From positions 186,001-250,000 of the forward strand of contig JAGBAO010000008.1 in NCBI GenBank assembly GCA_017938925.1: 64,000 nucleotides of DNA, written 5' to 3'. Below, piece by piece: positions 25,622-33,990 of the stretch. The notes under the pieces were generated by a model, which saw only the letters and a list, made by a program, of their open reading frames with translations, did no database searches and was not told the DNA's origin. Both the position numbers and the translations under genes were made by a program. This stretch comes from Bacteroidales bacterium. GTDB taxonomy: Bacteria; Bacteroidota; Bacteroidia; Bacteroidales; UBA932. Within the stretch, counting starts at the first letter, position 1. Each line of letters begins with the position of its first letter.

Positions 25622-27970
25622 ATGAAAAGCTACCTGAGATTCCTATCGAGAAACAAGCTATACACTGCCATCGAGGTGGTGGGATTGAGCGTGGCGCTGG
25701 CGTTCGTGCTGCTTCTGGGAAATATCGTATTCGACGACCTGAGTTGCGACAGCAAGATAAAAAACGCTGATGGCATTTACCTGGTACTGCCTGATGATTC
25801 AAGTTTCTATAAACCGGACCCAGAAGTGGTATTTCCTAAGGTGCCGGAGATAGAAGACTGGTGCAATGTCATCATTCATAGCGCATATGACGGAAAGACT
25901 CAATATATACAGACGCTTTCCGGAGAGCAGAAGATGGACATCACCCCTGTCCTGATTCGTGGCAACTATTTCGATTTCTTCGGAATCGACCTCAAGTACG
26001 GAGACCCGAAGACAGTGATGAGTCAGCAGAATGCAGCAGTCATTTCGGAAGAGGTGGCAAATGCTATGTTCCCGGGGCAGAATCCTGTCGGACAGACACT
26101 CGTCATATACGAGCCCAGGCTCAAGGAAGTGGGACTGACGGTGACAGGAGTCTACAAGGATATGGGGAAGACAGTTCTTCAGGACCGAGGAATGTTCCTG
26201 AACCTTGACTTCATCAACAAGCTGGACAACCTCGGATATCCGGAACATATAAAGATGAGACTGGGACGCCCGAGTACCGTCCATTATGTAAGACTGTCAG
26301 AAGGGGCTGATATAGAAAAGATCGGAAAGTTCCTGCTTGAGGATAATGACAGCGACCTTGACAAGAAATATTCGCGATATACCAGGATCGATCTCATTCC
26401 ATTCGGGGATATCCACCACATGGACGGAATTTCAAAGACTCATTTCGACAACATGACGGATGTAAACCTGTACCATACATTCATGTTTGCGTGTCTTATA
26501 CTTCTCGTGTTCGCCGGTCTGAACTACATTTCCCTGACTATGGCATTCTCCCGATTCAGAGTAAAGGAGATGGCGACAAGGCAGTTGCTCGGCACTACAA
26601 GGACAGGAATCTATGTCAAATGCATATCCGAGTCGGCAACCCTCGTTACTGCGTCATTTGCCGTTGCCCTGGCACTTGCATTTGCCCTGAAAAACATCGT
26701 GGGAGAACTTCTCGGAAGCAACATAGACTTGTTCAATACGCCTGCAATGTGGGTATTCACGATATCGGTTGTCATATTTCTGTCTCTGGCTGCAGGTCTC
26801 GTGCCAGCTCTGGTTATGTCAAGTTATAAACCGATCGAGGTTATAAAGGGAGAGGCAAGAAAGAGTGACAAGGTCACATTGGGAAAGATATTCATCGGCC
26901 TGGAAGGCATGCTCAGCATAGCGGCGATTGCGGTGACACTGGCGATATATGCCCAGACCAGGCACATGATCGACACTCCGATGGGATATGAAACCGACAA
27001 CATCATATATGTGGATTTCGTCACAAAAGACGACCTCAGGTTCAAGGACGAACTTCTCGCAGAAAGTTATGTGGACAGGGTCGGAGACCTGGCATCTCCT
27101 CCGACCAGGTTCGGACTGATGATGTACCTGAGTAAAGACAAGAGCATGATGGGCATGTCTGGAAATGCCGAGGCACTTGAAATACTTGGAATCGAGATTC
27201 TTGAGGATTTCGGAACTTCAACGGCAATGCGTAGCGGATCTGTACGCAAGAGCATGATCTGCAAGAGTTCGTATGAACAGTTGAAACCGCATATCGATGA
27301 GAACAATATGCTCAAACTGGACGTATCAGTGAATATCGACGGAGTCCTGTCCGATTTCAGAACGATGTCGATCAAGGAATACGATCCGAAAACATATCAG
27401 TACTACACAATACAGACAGTCACCGACTCATATCTTTACGGTCTGCTCGTGAAGGTCAATGGTAACGAGAAAGAGGCTTTGAAAAAGATCCGTGCATTCT
27501 ACAGCGAGCGCAAGGATGCCGAACACATGCCTCAGATAGACACCTTGAATTCGCTTGTCGAAGAGAAATTCAAGGAAGAGAAGAAGGTGTTCGCCATGAT
27601 AGGAGTATTCGCTCTGCTGAGTATCCTGATAACGATAATGGCAATCATTGCCTTGAGTTCCTACTCCGCTCAGATGAGCACTCACGACACAGCAGTCCGC
27701 AAGGTCTTCGGCAGTTCGAATGCAGAGGTCTTCTGGCAGATGGTCAAAGGATTTCTGATTCCGGTGCTGACAGGCTCTGTCATAGCGATCGGACTGGCAT
27801 ATCTATATATCGAGACATGGCTCTCCGAATACCCTGTCAGGATTGAAAACACCGCATGGATATATGTTGCTTCAGTCACAATCGTCGTTGCTGTAGTCAT
27901 AGCGTCCATCAGTTTCCAGGCCATCCGTCTGATGCGCACCAATCCTTCCGAGGCGTTGAAGAAGGAATAG
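25622..27970 (+). CDS. FtsX-like ABC permease, export array member 3
   Basis: A 782-residue paralog: first span LSVALAFVLLLGNIVFDDL, MacB_PCD-like periplasmic region, FtsX spans with RFRVKEMATRQLLGTTRTGI, a second half starting VTLGKIFIGLEGMLSIAAIAVTLAIYA, and final spans with HDTAVRKVFGSSNAEVFWQ. It ends NPSEALKKE. It follows permease 2 by 3 nt. The 129 nt after its stop hold a cluster of palindromic and ATCCTGAAC-type repeats. Confidence 0.9.
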   Translation: MKSYLRFLSRNKLYTAIEVVGLSVALAFVLLLGNIVFDDLSCDSKIKNADGIYLVLPDDSSFYKPDPEVVFPKVPEIEDWCNVIIHSAYDGKTQYIQTLSGEQKMDITPVLIRGNYFDFFGIDLKYGDPKTVMSQQNAAVISEEVANAMFPGQNPVGQTLVIYEPRLKEVGLTVTGVYKDMGKTVLQDRGMFLNLDFINKLDNLGYPEHIKMRLGRPSTVHYVRLSEGADIEKIGKFLLEDNDSDLDKKYSRYTRIDLIPFGDIHHMDGISKTHFDNMTDVNLYHTFMFACLILLVFAGLNYISLTMAFSRFRVKEMATRQLLGTTRTGIYVKCISESATLVTASFAVALALAFALKNIVGELLGSNIDLFNTPAMWVFTISVVIFLSLAAGLVPALVMSSYKPIEVIKGEARKSDKVTLGKIFIGLEGMLSIAAIAVTLAIYAQTRHMIDTPMGYETDNIIYVDFVTKDDLRFKDELLAESYVDRVGDLASPPTRFGLMMYLSKDKSMMGMSGNAEALEILGIEILEDFGTSTAMRSGSVRKSMICKSSYEQLKPHIDENNMLKLDVSVNIDGVLSDFRTMSIKEYDPKTYQYYTIQTVTDSYLYGLLVKVNGNEKEALKKIRAFYSERKDAEHMPQIDTLNSLVEEKFKEEKKVFAMIGVFALLSILITIMAIIALSSYSAQMSTHDTAVRKVFGSSNAEVFWQMVKGFLIPVLTGSVIAIGLAYLYIETWLSEYPVRIENTAWIYVASVTIVVAVVIASISFQAIRLMRTNPSEALKKE

Positions 27971-28068
27971 ATGCCCGGTCGGGCATGACGAAAAAAGCCG
28001 GGCATGACGGGGAAACTGTCATCCTGAACCCGCACTTTGTCATCCTGAACGAAGTGAAGGATCTTTAA
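27971..28068 (+). repeat. cluster of GTCATGCCCGG / GTCATCCTGAAC dispersed repeats
   Basis: Begins at the base after the permease 3 stop. ATGCCCG..CGGGCATGAC (27971-27989) is followed by CCGGGCATGAC and then two copies of GTCATCCTGAAC, the second running into GAAGTGAAGGATCT. These match a repeat type known from the intergenic regions of many Bacteroidetes. Related copies are at 30436-30480, 31214-31232, 33991-34067 and 63603-63679. Confidence 0.7.
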
Positions 28069-28099
28069 CAGATATTTGATAAAACTATAATTATATACA

Positions 28100-30436
28100 A
28101 TGAAGAATTTCATAGCAATCCTCAGACGCTACAGCATAGCGATGATAATGAACTTTGCCGGACTGGTTCTGGCTCTGACGGCATTTATGGTGCTGATGCT
28201 TCAGATCAGTTATCAGGTGGAGTTTGACAAGGGGCATCCGACATCGGGACGCATATACAGGGTCGACAAGATCGGTGCTGTTGACGATGACATATTCAAG
28301 AACATTATCCCACGAGGATACGCAGACGATATCATCGGTTCTTCACCGCACATCATTGCCGGAACAATCGACTGTCCGTTCATCGGAGAGACGGTATTCA
28401 ACGCCATCCTTGAAGATGGCATGCCTCCTTTTGTGTTCAAATCTAAGACAGATGTCATATATCCTGATTTCTTCAAAGTTTTCGGAACGAAGTTTATCGA
28501 AGGCAGCGCGGAAGCGTTAAATGACCTGTCGCAGATTGCCATCCCGGAATCACTTGCGAAAAAACTATATGGGAATGAGTCTGCGATCGGCCATATCCTT
28601 ACACACAATGAAGGATACCAGTTCGGTGCAGGAAGAACAAAAGAATTCAGCGTCGGAGCCGTCTACAAGGACTTTCCCGCAAATTCTCAGATAGGAAACC
28701 ACATATATCTGAATGTAGGATCTCTGCATGAAGGCAACTACGGCGGAGCGAACTTCGCATGCTGGGTGCTTCTGGATTCTGCTGACAACAAGGAACTTGT
28801 GGAGCAGAACTTCAATGACAACTACAATTATACAGACAGTGACTGGCTTACGGATATAGAACTCACTCCCATTGAAGAAATATATTTCGGAGATGAAGGC
28901 AGCACTATCTGGAAGACCGGAAGCAGGAAACAGGTCTGGATTCTCATCTGCATATCAATACTCGTAATGCTCATAGGAGGGATAAACTATGCCACTTTCT
29001 TCACTTCCCTTGCCCCGATGCGCGTCAAGGCTGTGAACACCAGGAAAGTACTTGGCAGTTCAATAGGGAAACTTCGTGGGGAGCTGATGCTTGAGGCTGT
29101 CTTGTTCAGTCTGGCAGCTTTCATTGTCGCTCTTGGCGTCATGTATCCAGTCAGTGATTGGCTTGTGGCGCTTGGAGTGTCAGATATGACATTTGACTTC
29201 ACTTCCAAGTTGTCGCTGGTTCTGATAACCGGATTGATTTCAATTGTCATAGGTCTGGCTGCCGGGGTATATCCAAGCTTCTACGTCACCTCTCTTCCGA
29301 CGGCATTTGCATTGCAGGGCAATTTCGCCTTTTCTGTCGCAGGCAGGAGATTCCGTACGGTAATGATCACTCTTCAGTTTGCCATTGCTTTTGCCCTGAT
29401 GATATTTGCCTTGACGGTCTACAGACAGAATAAATATATGACCGGGTATGATACAGGCTTCGAAAAGGACAGGATAGCAGTTGTCCAGATATCAGCGGAG
29501 CAATATCAGTTCAAGTCAGAGTGGCTGCAGGAAAGGCTGTGCTCTCTTCCGGAGGTGGAAGACGTTGCATTTGCACTGGAAGGAATGGGATTTTCTGACA
29601 GCTATTCGACATTCACACTTGAACTGGAAGGGCAGCAGGTCAGATGCTTCTCCATATATTGTTCGCATAACTTCCTGGATGTCATGGGAATACCCGTTGT
29701 TGACGGCAGAAACTTCCTTGTATCGGATGTCGGAAACGCAATCATGAACCAGAGATTGAAGGACTTGGGAGGAAAGATAGAGATAACGGAAGGTATGGGA
29801 AGCATTATCGGACAGACCTCAGACGTCAGGATCAACTCTTTGAGAAACGAAACTGCGCCAATATGTTATATCTACGTTCCAAAGGACTTTGCAACACTCG
29901 GATATGTGTACATCAGGTTGCAGAACGGATATGACAAGACCGGTGTGACCGAGAAGATCAATGCTATACTGACCGAAATGGACCCGTCATATCTCTTTGA
30001 GGTCGAGTACTATGAGGAAGTTATGGAAAGGGTTTACGAGTCCGAGATCAGACAGGGCAAGATCATCTCGATCTTCTCACTGCTTGCCGCGGCACTCTCG
30101 CTGATCGGAGTCTTCGGACAGGTGCTTCTTGATGTGCAGTACAGAAGACGCGACCTGGCTGTAAAGAAGGTATATGGAGCAGAAACCGCAGGACTTATGC
30201 TGGACGGGCTGAAAAGATATGCGATAATAGGTATTGTCTCATATGCCATAGCTGTTCCGGCAGCACATTACGCAGTCAGCAGATGGCTCGAGAACTTTGT
30301 GGAGCACACCGGCCTGTCAGCATGGACTTTCATATTGACATTTGTCGTGATTATGATACTTACGATTGGTGTTGCCGGTTTCCAATATTGGAACAGCGCC
30401 AATGCAGACCCTGCCGAGGCGCTGAGGAAGGAGTGA
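28100..30436 (+). CDS. FtsX-like ABC permease, export array member 4
   Basis: A 778-residue paralog of the preceding permeases. N-terminal MKNFIAILRRYSIAMIMNFAGLVLALTAFMVLML, then periplasmic and FtsX halves with coupling segments MRVKAVNTRKVLGSSIGKLRGEL and RRRDLAVKKVYGAETAGLML. It ends DPAEALRKE. It is the last permease before the AT-rich insert with toxin-like genes; the stop codon overlaps the first base of a palindromic repeat. All four permeases share the same 8-span double architecture but differ widely in their periplasmic domains. Confidence 0.9.
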   Translation: MKNFIAILRRYSIAMIMNFAGLVLALTAFMVLMLQISYQVEFDKGHPTSGRIYRVDKIGAVDDDIFKNIIPRGYADDIIGSSPHIIAGTIDCPFIGETVFNAILEDGMPPFVFKSKTDVIYPDFFKVFGTKFIEGSAEALNDLSQIAIPESLAKKLYGNESAIGHILTHNEGYQFGAGRTKEFSVGAVYKDFPANSQIGNHIYLNVGSLHEGNYGGANFACWVLLDSADNKELVEQNFNDNYNYTDSDWLTDIELTPIEEIYFGDEGSTIWKTGSRKQVWILICISILVMLIGGINYATFFTSLAPMRVKAVNTRKVLGSSIGKLRGELMLEAVLFSLAAFIVALGVMYPVSDWLVALGVSDMTFDFTSKLSLVLITGLISIVIGLAAGVYPSFYVTSLPTAFALQGNFAFSVAGRRFRTVMITLQFAIAFALMIFALTVYRQNKYMTGYDTGFEKDRIAVVQISAEQYQFKSEWLQERLCSLPEVEDVAFALEGMGFSDSYSTFTLELEGQQVRCFSIYCSHNFLDVMGIPVVDGRNFLVSDVGNAIMNQRLKDLGGKIEITEGMGSIIGQTSDVRINSLRNETAPICYIYVPKDFATLGYVYIRLQNGYDKTGVTEKINAILTEMDPSYLFEVEYYEEVMERVYESEIRQGKIISIFSLLAAALSLIGVFGQVLLDVQYRRRDLAVKKVYGAETAGLMLDGLKRYAIIGIVSYAIAVPAAHYAVSRWLENFVEHTGLSAWTFILTFVVIMILTIGVAGFQYWNSANADPAEALRKE

Positions 30437-30480
30437 TGCCCGGTCAGAGCCGGGCATGACAAGAGGAGCCGGGCATGACG
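30436..30480 (+). repeat. GCCGGGCATGAC palindromic repeats
   Basis: ATGCCCGGTC..GCCGGGCATGAC (30436-30460) plus a second GCCGGGCATGAC. Same family as the repeat after permease 3; it marks the left edge of the AT-rich insert. Confidence 0.6.
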
Positions 30481-30535
30481 ACGGGAGCAAGGGATGACGA
30501 TCATAGTTCTTTGAAATACTGAAAACAGAATGGAT

Positions 30536-30566
30536 TTGCTTTTAAGCAGATGCTTTCATACCTTTG
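30536..30566 (+). promoter_or_regulatory. promoter of the CdiA-CT-like gene
   Basis: TTG at 30536-30538, 20 nt, then TACCTTTG at 30559-30566: a full match to the Bacteroidetes -33/-7 pattern. Transcription would start near 30573, which rules out the ATG at 30530 and supports the start at 30593. Confidence 0.7.
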
Positions 30567-30592
30567 TTTTCAACGATTTGTTCTTAATAATT

Positions 30593-31072
30593 ATGGAGAC
30601 AGAGTATTTGTTGGATGAGGTGTTCGGGGAGCGTCTCTTGATCAGTGTAAAGGCCGATAAAAGTGAGTTAGGCAGCAATATCCGTGCAGCCAGAGCAATT
30701 CTTTGTTCATATGAAGAGGTCAGCATACGCATCAACTCACACACATATGCATTCGGCCACAAGAATCCGGAATATACAATCTGTGAGGAACTTGGCGATA
30801 GAAAAGGCATTATGAGCGAACGAGGGGTGACTGCCGGATTCAAATCAGCAAAGAAGCAAGGGTGTAAGATTGTAGTAATCGATCTGGATGAGAACGTACA
30901 TCATCTTGATACATTTGAATTATCAAAGTATATATCGAGAAGGAAGGCTGATTTTATTTCAAATATGATAACTGATTGTTATGTCGTATGTTATGGAAAA
31001 GCAGCCAGAGTGAATGCAAGATATCAGACAAGAAAAGAGATTGAGAGCAAACTGGAAACACTAAGGCCGTAA
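30593..31072 (+). CDS. stand-alone nuclease-toxin-like protein (CdiA C-terminal / PD-(D/E)XK-like)
   Basis: A 159-residue soluble protein. The core KNPEYTICEELGDRKG (57-72) followed by KQGCKIVVIDLD resembles the 'NPDyxIngkxxDrK ... vViDL' pattern of CdiA C-terminal tRNase-like and related PD-(D/E)XK toxin domains, with Glu 60, Asp 69 and Lys 71 as candidate catalytic residues. In polymorphic toxins and phage head proteins this domain sits at the C-terminus of a long carrier; here it stands alone without a signal peptide. No obvious immunity gene follows. It has its own promoter and a hairpin over its stop codon. Family assignment is by recalled pattern, so moderate confidence. Confidence 0.5.
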   Translation: METEYLLDEVFGERLLISVKADKSELGSNIRAARAILCSYEEVSIRINSHTYAFGHKNPEYTICEELGDRKGIMSERGVTAGFKSAKKQGCKIVVIDLDENVHHLDTFELSKYISRRKADFISNMITDCYVVCYGKAARVNARYQTRKEIESKLETLRP

Positions 31073-31089
31073 GCATTCACTTACGGCCT
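31064..31089 (+). terminator. hairpin spanning the stop codon of the nuclease-like gene
   Basis: AGGCCGTAAG (31064-31073) / CTTACGGCCT (31080-31089), a perfect 10-bp stem with a 6-nt loop that includes the TAA stop. There is no U-run downstream; it may be a weak terminator or a 3'-end stability element. Confidence 0.45.
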
Positions 31090-31376
31090 CGTATAACCAG
31101 ACGGCTGCGGAGCTTGATGTTATCGCGCCTATATGCAACTCTCATCTTTCTCTGCAAAGATAGTTATTTCATCCCAAATAGCAAATCATAGTCCATTTTT
31201 GTTTTCAGTATAGATGCCCGGTCGGGCATGATGATAAAGGACAGGTCAGAATATTTCATCGCAGCTGAACGCTTTTGATATGTTCAATGAATGTTTAAAG
31301 CCTATATGTTTTAAAATCAATGATCCCATCATGTTGAGTTTGAATGTTTTTTGATACATTTGCAATCAGAAAAGGT
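31073..31376. other. 304-nt AT-rich intergenic stretch in the toxin-like insert
   Basis: Holds the right arm of the stop-codon hairpin, one palindrome ATGCCCGGTCGGGCAT at 31214-31229 of the GCCCGG repeat family, and a promoter-like motif at 31334-31362. No open frame worth calling was seen. Confidence 0.6.
31334..31362 (+). promoter_or_regulatory. promoter-like motif antisense to paralog A (duplicated)
   Basis: TTG, 18 nt, TACATTTG. An almost identical stretch occurs at 31892-31920. It points rightward into the 3' end of the minus-strand gene at 31377-31883 and could make an antisense RNA. Confidence 0.5.
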
Positions 31377-31883
31377 CTATAAGGAATTCCCGCTCGCTTC
31401 GGTTGAGTCCTGTTGAATCTCACCAGAAGCAGGAACCTTTGCCTGAAAGACAGGTTCAGGCATCCGGATTGCGGGTACGGAATAGACCTTTTTCTTATCT
31501 CTTGAATACTTCAGCCGGAAGATTCCTCCGCTGATTACTTTCCAGTAGTCATTTCCTTTCGACAGCGCAATGAATAATGTGTGATTTCTGGCATCATTTA
31601 CCTCTAATAGAAATGATCCGCTATGTCCTTCTTTGATTAATGTGAAATTAGATGATACAAACTCCACAAAGGAAGCGACATCATCGTATCCATACTCTGT
31701 CAACTGCCCCATATGATTATTATGCATATGAATCAAGCCATAACTTTCGTTTCCCTCCGCGATCCTGATCGGTGCCGGAGGAAGATTCATTTCCTCAGTG
31801 ATGTAACCGAAGTCGATGGAACCTTTGCTGTTCAGCACGAAAGGAGAGCCGTTCTCATCGACGGCCAGACGATAATTCTTCAT
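31377..31883 (-). CDS. PBECR/MuF-C-like nuclease-toxin domain protein, paralog A
   Basis: A 168-residue protein. Residues 1-48 (RLAVDENGSPFVLN...APIRIAEGNE) are nearly identical to those of paralog B at 31985. The rest has the pattern YGLxHMxxxH...F(V)EFVxxNFxxIxxG...LLEV...TLFIxLxxxxxYWKVISGGxFxxxYSxxKK, which resembles the phage-type barnase/EndoU/ColicinE5-D/RelE-like (PBECR) nuclease domains found at the ends of MuF and polyvalent proteins. In this copy the second His motif reads NHMGQL rather than the usual RHGxQI, so it may be altered or inactive. There is no signal peptide. It lies downstream of paralog B on the same strand. Confidence 0.55.
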   Translation of the reverse strand: MKNYRLAVDENGSPFVLNSKGSIDFGYITEEMNLPPAPIRIAEGNESYGLIHMHNNHMGQLTEYGYDDVASFVEFVSSNFTLIKEGHSGSFLLEVNDARNHTLFIALSKGNDYWKVISGGIFRLKYSRDKKKVYSVPAIRMPEPVFQAKVPASGEIQQDSTEASGNSL

Positions 31884-31891
31884 GAAAAGTA

Positions 31892-31920
31892 TTGATTTTG
31901 AATGTTTTTTGATATATTTG
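31892..31920 (+). promoter_or_regulatory. second copy of the promoter-like motif, antisense to paralog B
   Basis: TTG (31892-31894), 18 nt, TATATTTG (31913-31920), followed by GCGAACAGAAAAGG. It matches 31334-31373 at nearly every base. It lies between the starts and ends of the two paralogs and would transcribe toward 31985-32452 on the opposite strand to that gene. Confidence 0.5.
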
Positions 31921-31984
31921 CGAACAGAAAAGGATTTCTACAAAGGAGTTATACTGCCTGTTTTCTGTGACTTCCTGCTATTGG

Positions 31985-32452
31985 TTACAGAGAACTCAAA
32001 CCTTCACCGTCAGGAGCAGGCTGCGGTGGCCGGTTGTCAGAGCCGGAGTAGATTTCCTTTTTCTTTTTTGAATATCGCAGATTGAATACTCCCCCGCTTA
32101 TCACTTTCCAGTATCCTTCATTCTGAAACAATCGTACAAATAAGGTCTCATTATGAATGCCACCAGTCACTTCCAAAAGACATGAATCGGAGTTGCCTTG
32201 TCGTATCTTGTCAAAATTAATAATCACATATTCCACAAATTCCAGAGTGGATGCAAATCCGTTATTGCGAATCTGTTCTCCGTGCCTTTGTTCCATATGT
32301 TTCAAACCATACCTTTCATTTCCCTCCGCAATCCTGATCGGTGCCGGAGGAAGATTCATTTCCTCTGTGATGTAGCCGAAGTCGATGGAGCCCTTGCTGT
32401 TCAGCACGAAAGGAGAACCGTTCTCATCGACGGCCAGACGGTAACTCTTCAT
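31985..32452 (-). CDS. PBECR/MuF-C-like nuclease-toxin domain protein, paralog B
   Basis: A 155-residue protein whose first 48 residues and first ~145 nt nearly match paralog A, after which identity drops to roughly half. The conserved core reads YGLKHMEQRHGEQIRNNGF, with both His of the PBECR/MuF-C-like pattern intact, then LLEVTGGIHNETLFVRL and YWKVISGGVFNLRYSKKKK. Predicted RNA-cleaving toxin domain, here free-standing. There is no recognisable antitoxin between or beside the genes. Divergent from the response regulator gene at 32633. Confidence 0.55.
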   Translation of the reverse strand: MKSYRLAVDENGSPFVLNSKGSIDFGYITEEMNLPPAPIRIAEGNERYGLKHMEQRHGEQIRNNGFASTLEFVEYVIINFDKIRQGNSDSCLLEVTGGIHNETLFVRLFQNEGYWKVISGGVFNLRYSKKKKEIYSGSDNRPPQPAPDGEGLSSL

Positions 32453-32582
32453 GTTTTTTCACATGAAGTACAGGACAAAAGCTAACTCGGAAAAATAAAT
32501 GTGACGAAAACCGGAAAATTTTTCTCTTTTTTATCGATGTTGAATTTTTCTTTGTATGAAAACCCTCTTTTAAAATAAATTT

Positions 32583-32613
32583 TTGCCACACAAAGATTTA
32601 TTTTATACGTTTG
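32583..32613 (+). promoter_or_regulatory. promoter of the response regulator gene
   Basis: TTG (32583-32585), 20 nt, TACGTTTG (32606-32613). Predicted start near 32620, only about 13 nt before the ATG at 32633. It shows that the two-component genes can be expressed independently of the permease array. Confidence 0.65.
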
Positions 32614-32632
32614 CAGATACATATTCTTGACT

Positions 32633-33988
32633 ATGGCAAAGAGCAAAGCGAAAATATTGGTAGTTGATGACAACAGCGGAATCAGGGCTGCACTGAAGCT
32701 GCTGCTGCCGCTGCATTTTGCACAGGTGGAACTCATTCCGTCGCCAAAGGAACTCGTCAGCCGACTGGCTGAATTCCAGCCGGATGTGGTGCTGCTTGAC
32801 ATGAACTTCCACACCGACATAAACACCGGAAACGAAGGTCTTTTCTGGCTTTCCGAAATAAAGAAACGCTGTCCTGACGTGGAGGTGGTGCTGTTTACGG
32901 CATATGCAGACATCCAGCTGGCTGTCGAGGGAATGAAGCGCGGGGCCTTCGACTTCATCGTTAAACCTTGGGAGAACGAAAAACTGGTCAGCACCTTGGA
33001 TTCGGCCTACAGGCAGAAGGCCAGGAAGACAGCTAAGGAAGGCGAAACGACTACAGGCCCGGCTGTAGGCATGGTATGGGGAAAGGGAGAAAGCATGTCG
33101 GCAATCAGACGGACCGTCGACAAGATAGCCCCGACTGACGCAACTGTCCTTATCACCGGTGAAAACGGAACAGGAAAGGACGTGCTTGCCTCTGAAATAC
33201 ACCGTCTTTCGGAGAGAGCTTCCAGACCGATGGTCAGTGTGGATCTGGGTGCTCTGACAGAAACACTTTTCGAAAGCGAACTCTTCGGACATGTGAAAGG
33301 GGCGTTCACGGATGCCCACACCGACCATATAGGCAAATTTGAGCAGGCAGACGGCGGCACACTCTTCCTTGATGAAGTCGGGAACATTCCCCTTCATCTT
33401 CAGGCCAAGCTGCTCAGGGCCCTTCAGAACAGGACAGTCACCAGAGTGGGTGACACGAAGGCTATCCCTGTCGATATCCGTCTGATCTGTGCCACAAACA
33501 GGGATCTGGAAAAGATGGTACGTGACGGGGAATTCAGGGAAGACCTGTATTACAGGATCAACACCATGCACCTGCACCTCCCTGCACTGCGGGAAAGACC
33601 GGACGAAATCGTGCCTCTGGCAGAAATGTTCATAAAAAGATATGCCGGAAAATACAGAAGAGAGGTCAAGGGTCTGGCTCCCGAAGCCGCTGCAATTCTT
33701 AAAGGATACAGGTGGAACGGAAACATAAGGGAGCTGCAGAACTGCATTGAAAAGGCGGTCATCCTATCAGAGGGAGAGATGCTGGAGGTTCAGGACATCC
33801 AGCTGGCACCTATTCAGAATGCCGCGGCAGAAAGCGGCATGAGCGGAGAAGACACCTTGGATCAGGCGGAGGAAAAGGCAATCCGAGCCGCAATGGCCCG
33901 CTTCGGAGGAAACCTGTCGATGGTGGCCAGGTCACTGTCCATCAGCAGGCCTACGCTTTATTCTAAACTGAAAAAGTATAATATATAG
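32633..33988 (+). CDS. sigma-54-dependent response regulator (NtrC family)
   Basis: Receiver domain at residues 5-120 with acidic pair Asp 12/13 and phospho-acceptor Asp 56 (VVLLDMNF). The AAA+ domain has Walker A GENGTGKD (176-183), GGTLFLDEVGNIP, and arginine-finger region ALRERPDEI. A Fis-type HTH (NLSMVARSLSISRPTLYSKLKKY) closes the protein. The sigma-54 contact loop reads GAFTDA (223-228) where the consensus is GAFTGA, a variant I believe is common in this phylum. The ATG at 32633 is preferred to the TTG at 32627. It is paired with the histidine kinase downstream; the likely target is the tolC/permease array. Confidence 0.92.
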   Translation: MAKSKAKILVVDDNSGIRAALKLLLPLHFAQVELIPSPKELVSRLAEFQPDVVLLDMNFHTDINTGNEGLFWLSEIKKRCPDVEVVLFTAYADIQLAVEGMKRGAFDFIVKPWENEKLVSTLDSAYRQKARKTAKEGETTTGPAVGMVWGKGESMSAIRRTVDKIAPTDATVLITGENGTGKDVLASEIHRLSERASRPMVSVDLGALTETLFESELFGHVKGAFTDAHTDHIGKFEQADGGTLFLDEVGNIPLHLQAKLLRALQNRTVTRVGDTKAIPVDIRLICATNRDLEKMVRDGEFREDLYYRINTMHLHLPALRERPDEIVPLAEMFIKRYAGKYRREVKGLAPEAAAILKGYRWNGNIRELQNCIEKAVILSEGEMLEVQDIQLAPIQNAAAESGMSGEDTLDQAEEKAIRAAMARFGGNLSMVARSLSISRPTLYSKLKKYNI

Positions 33989-33990
33989 AG

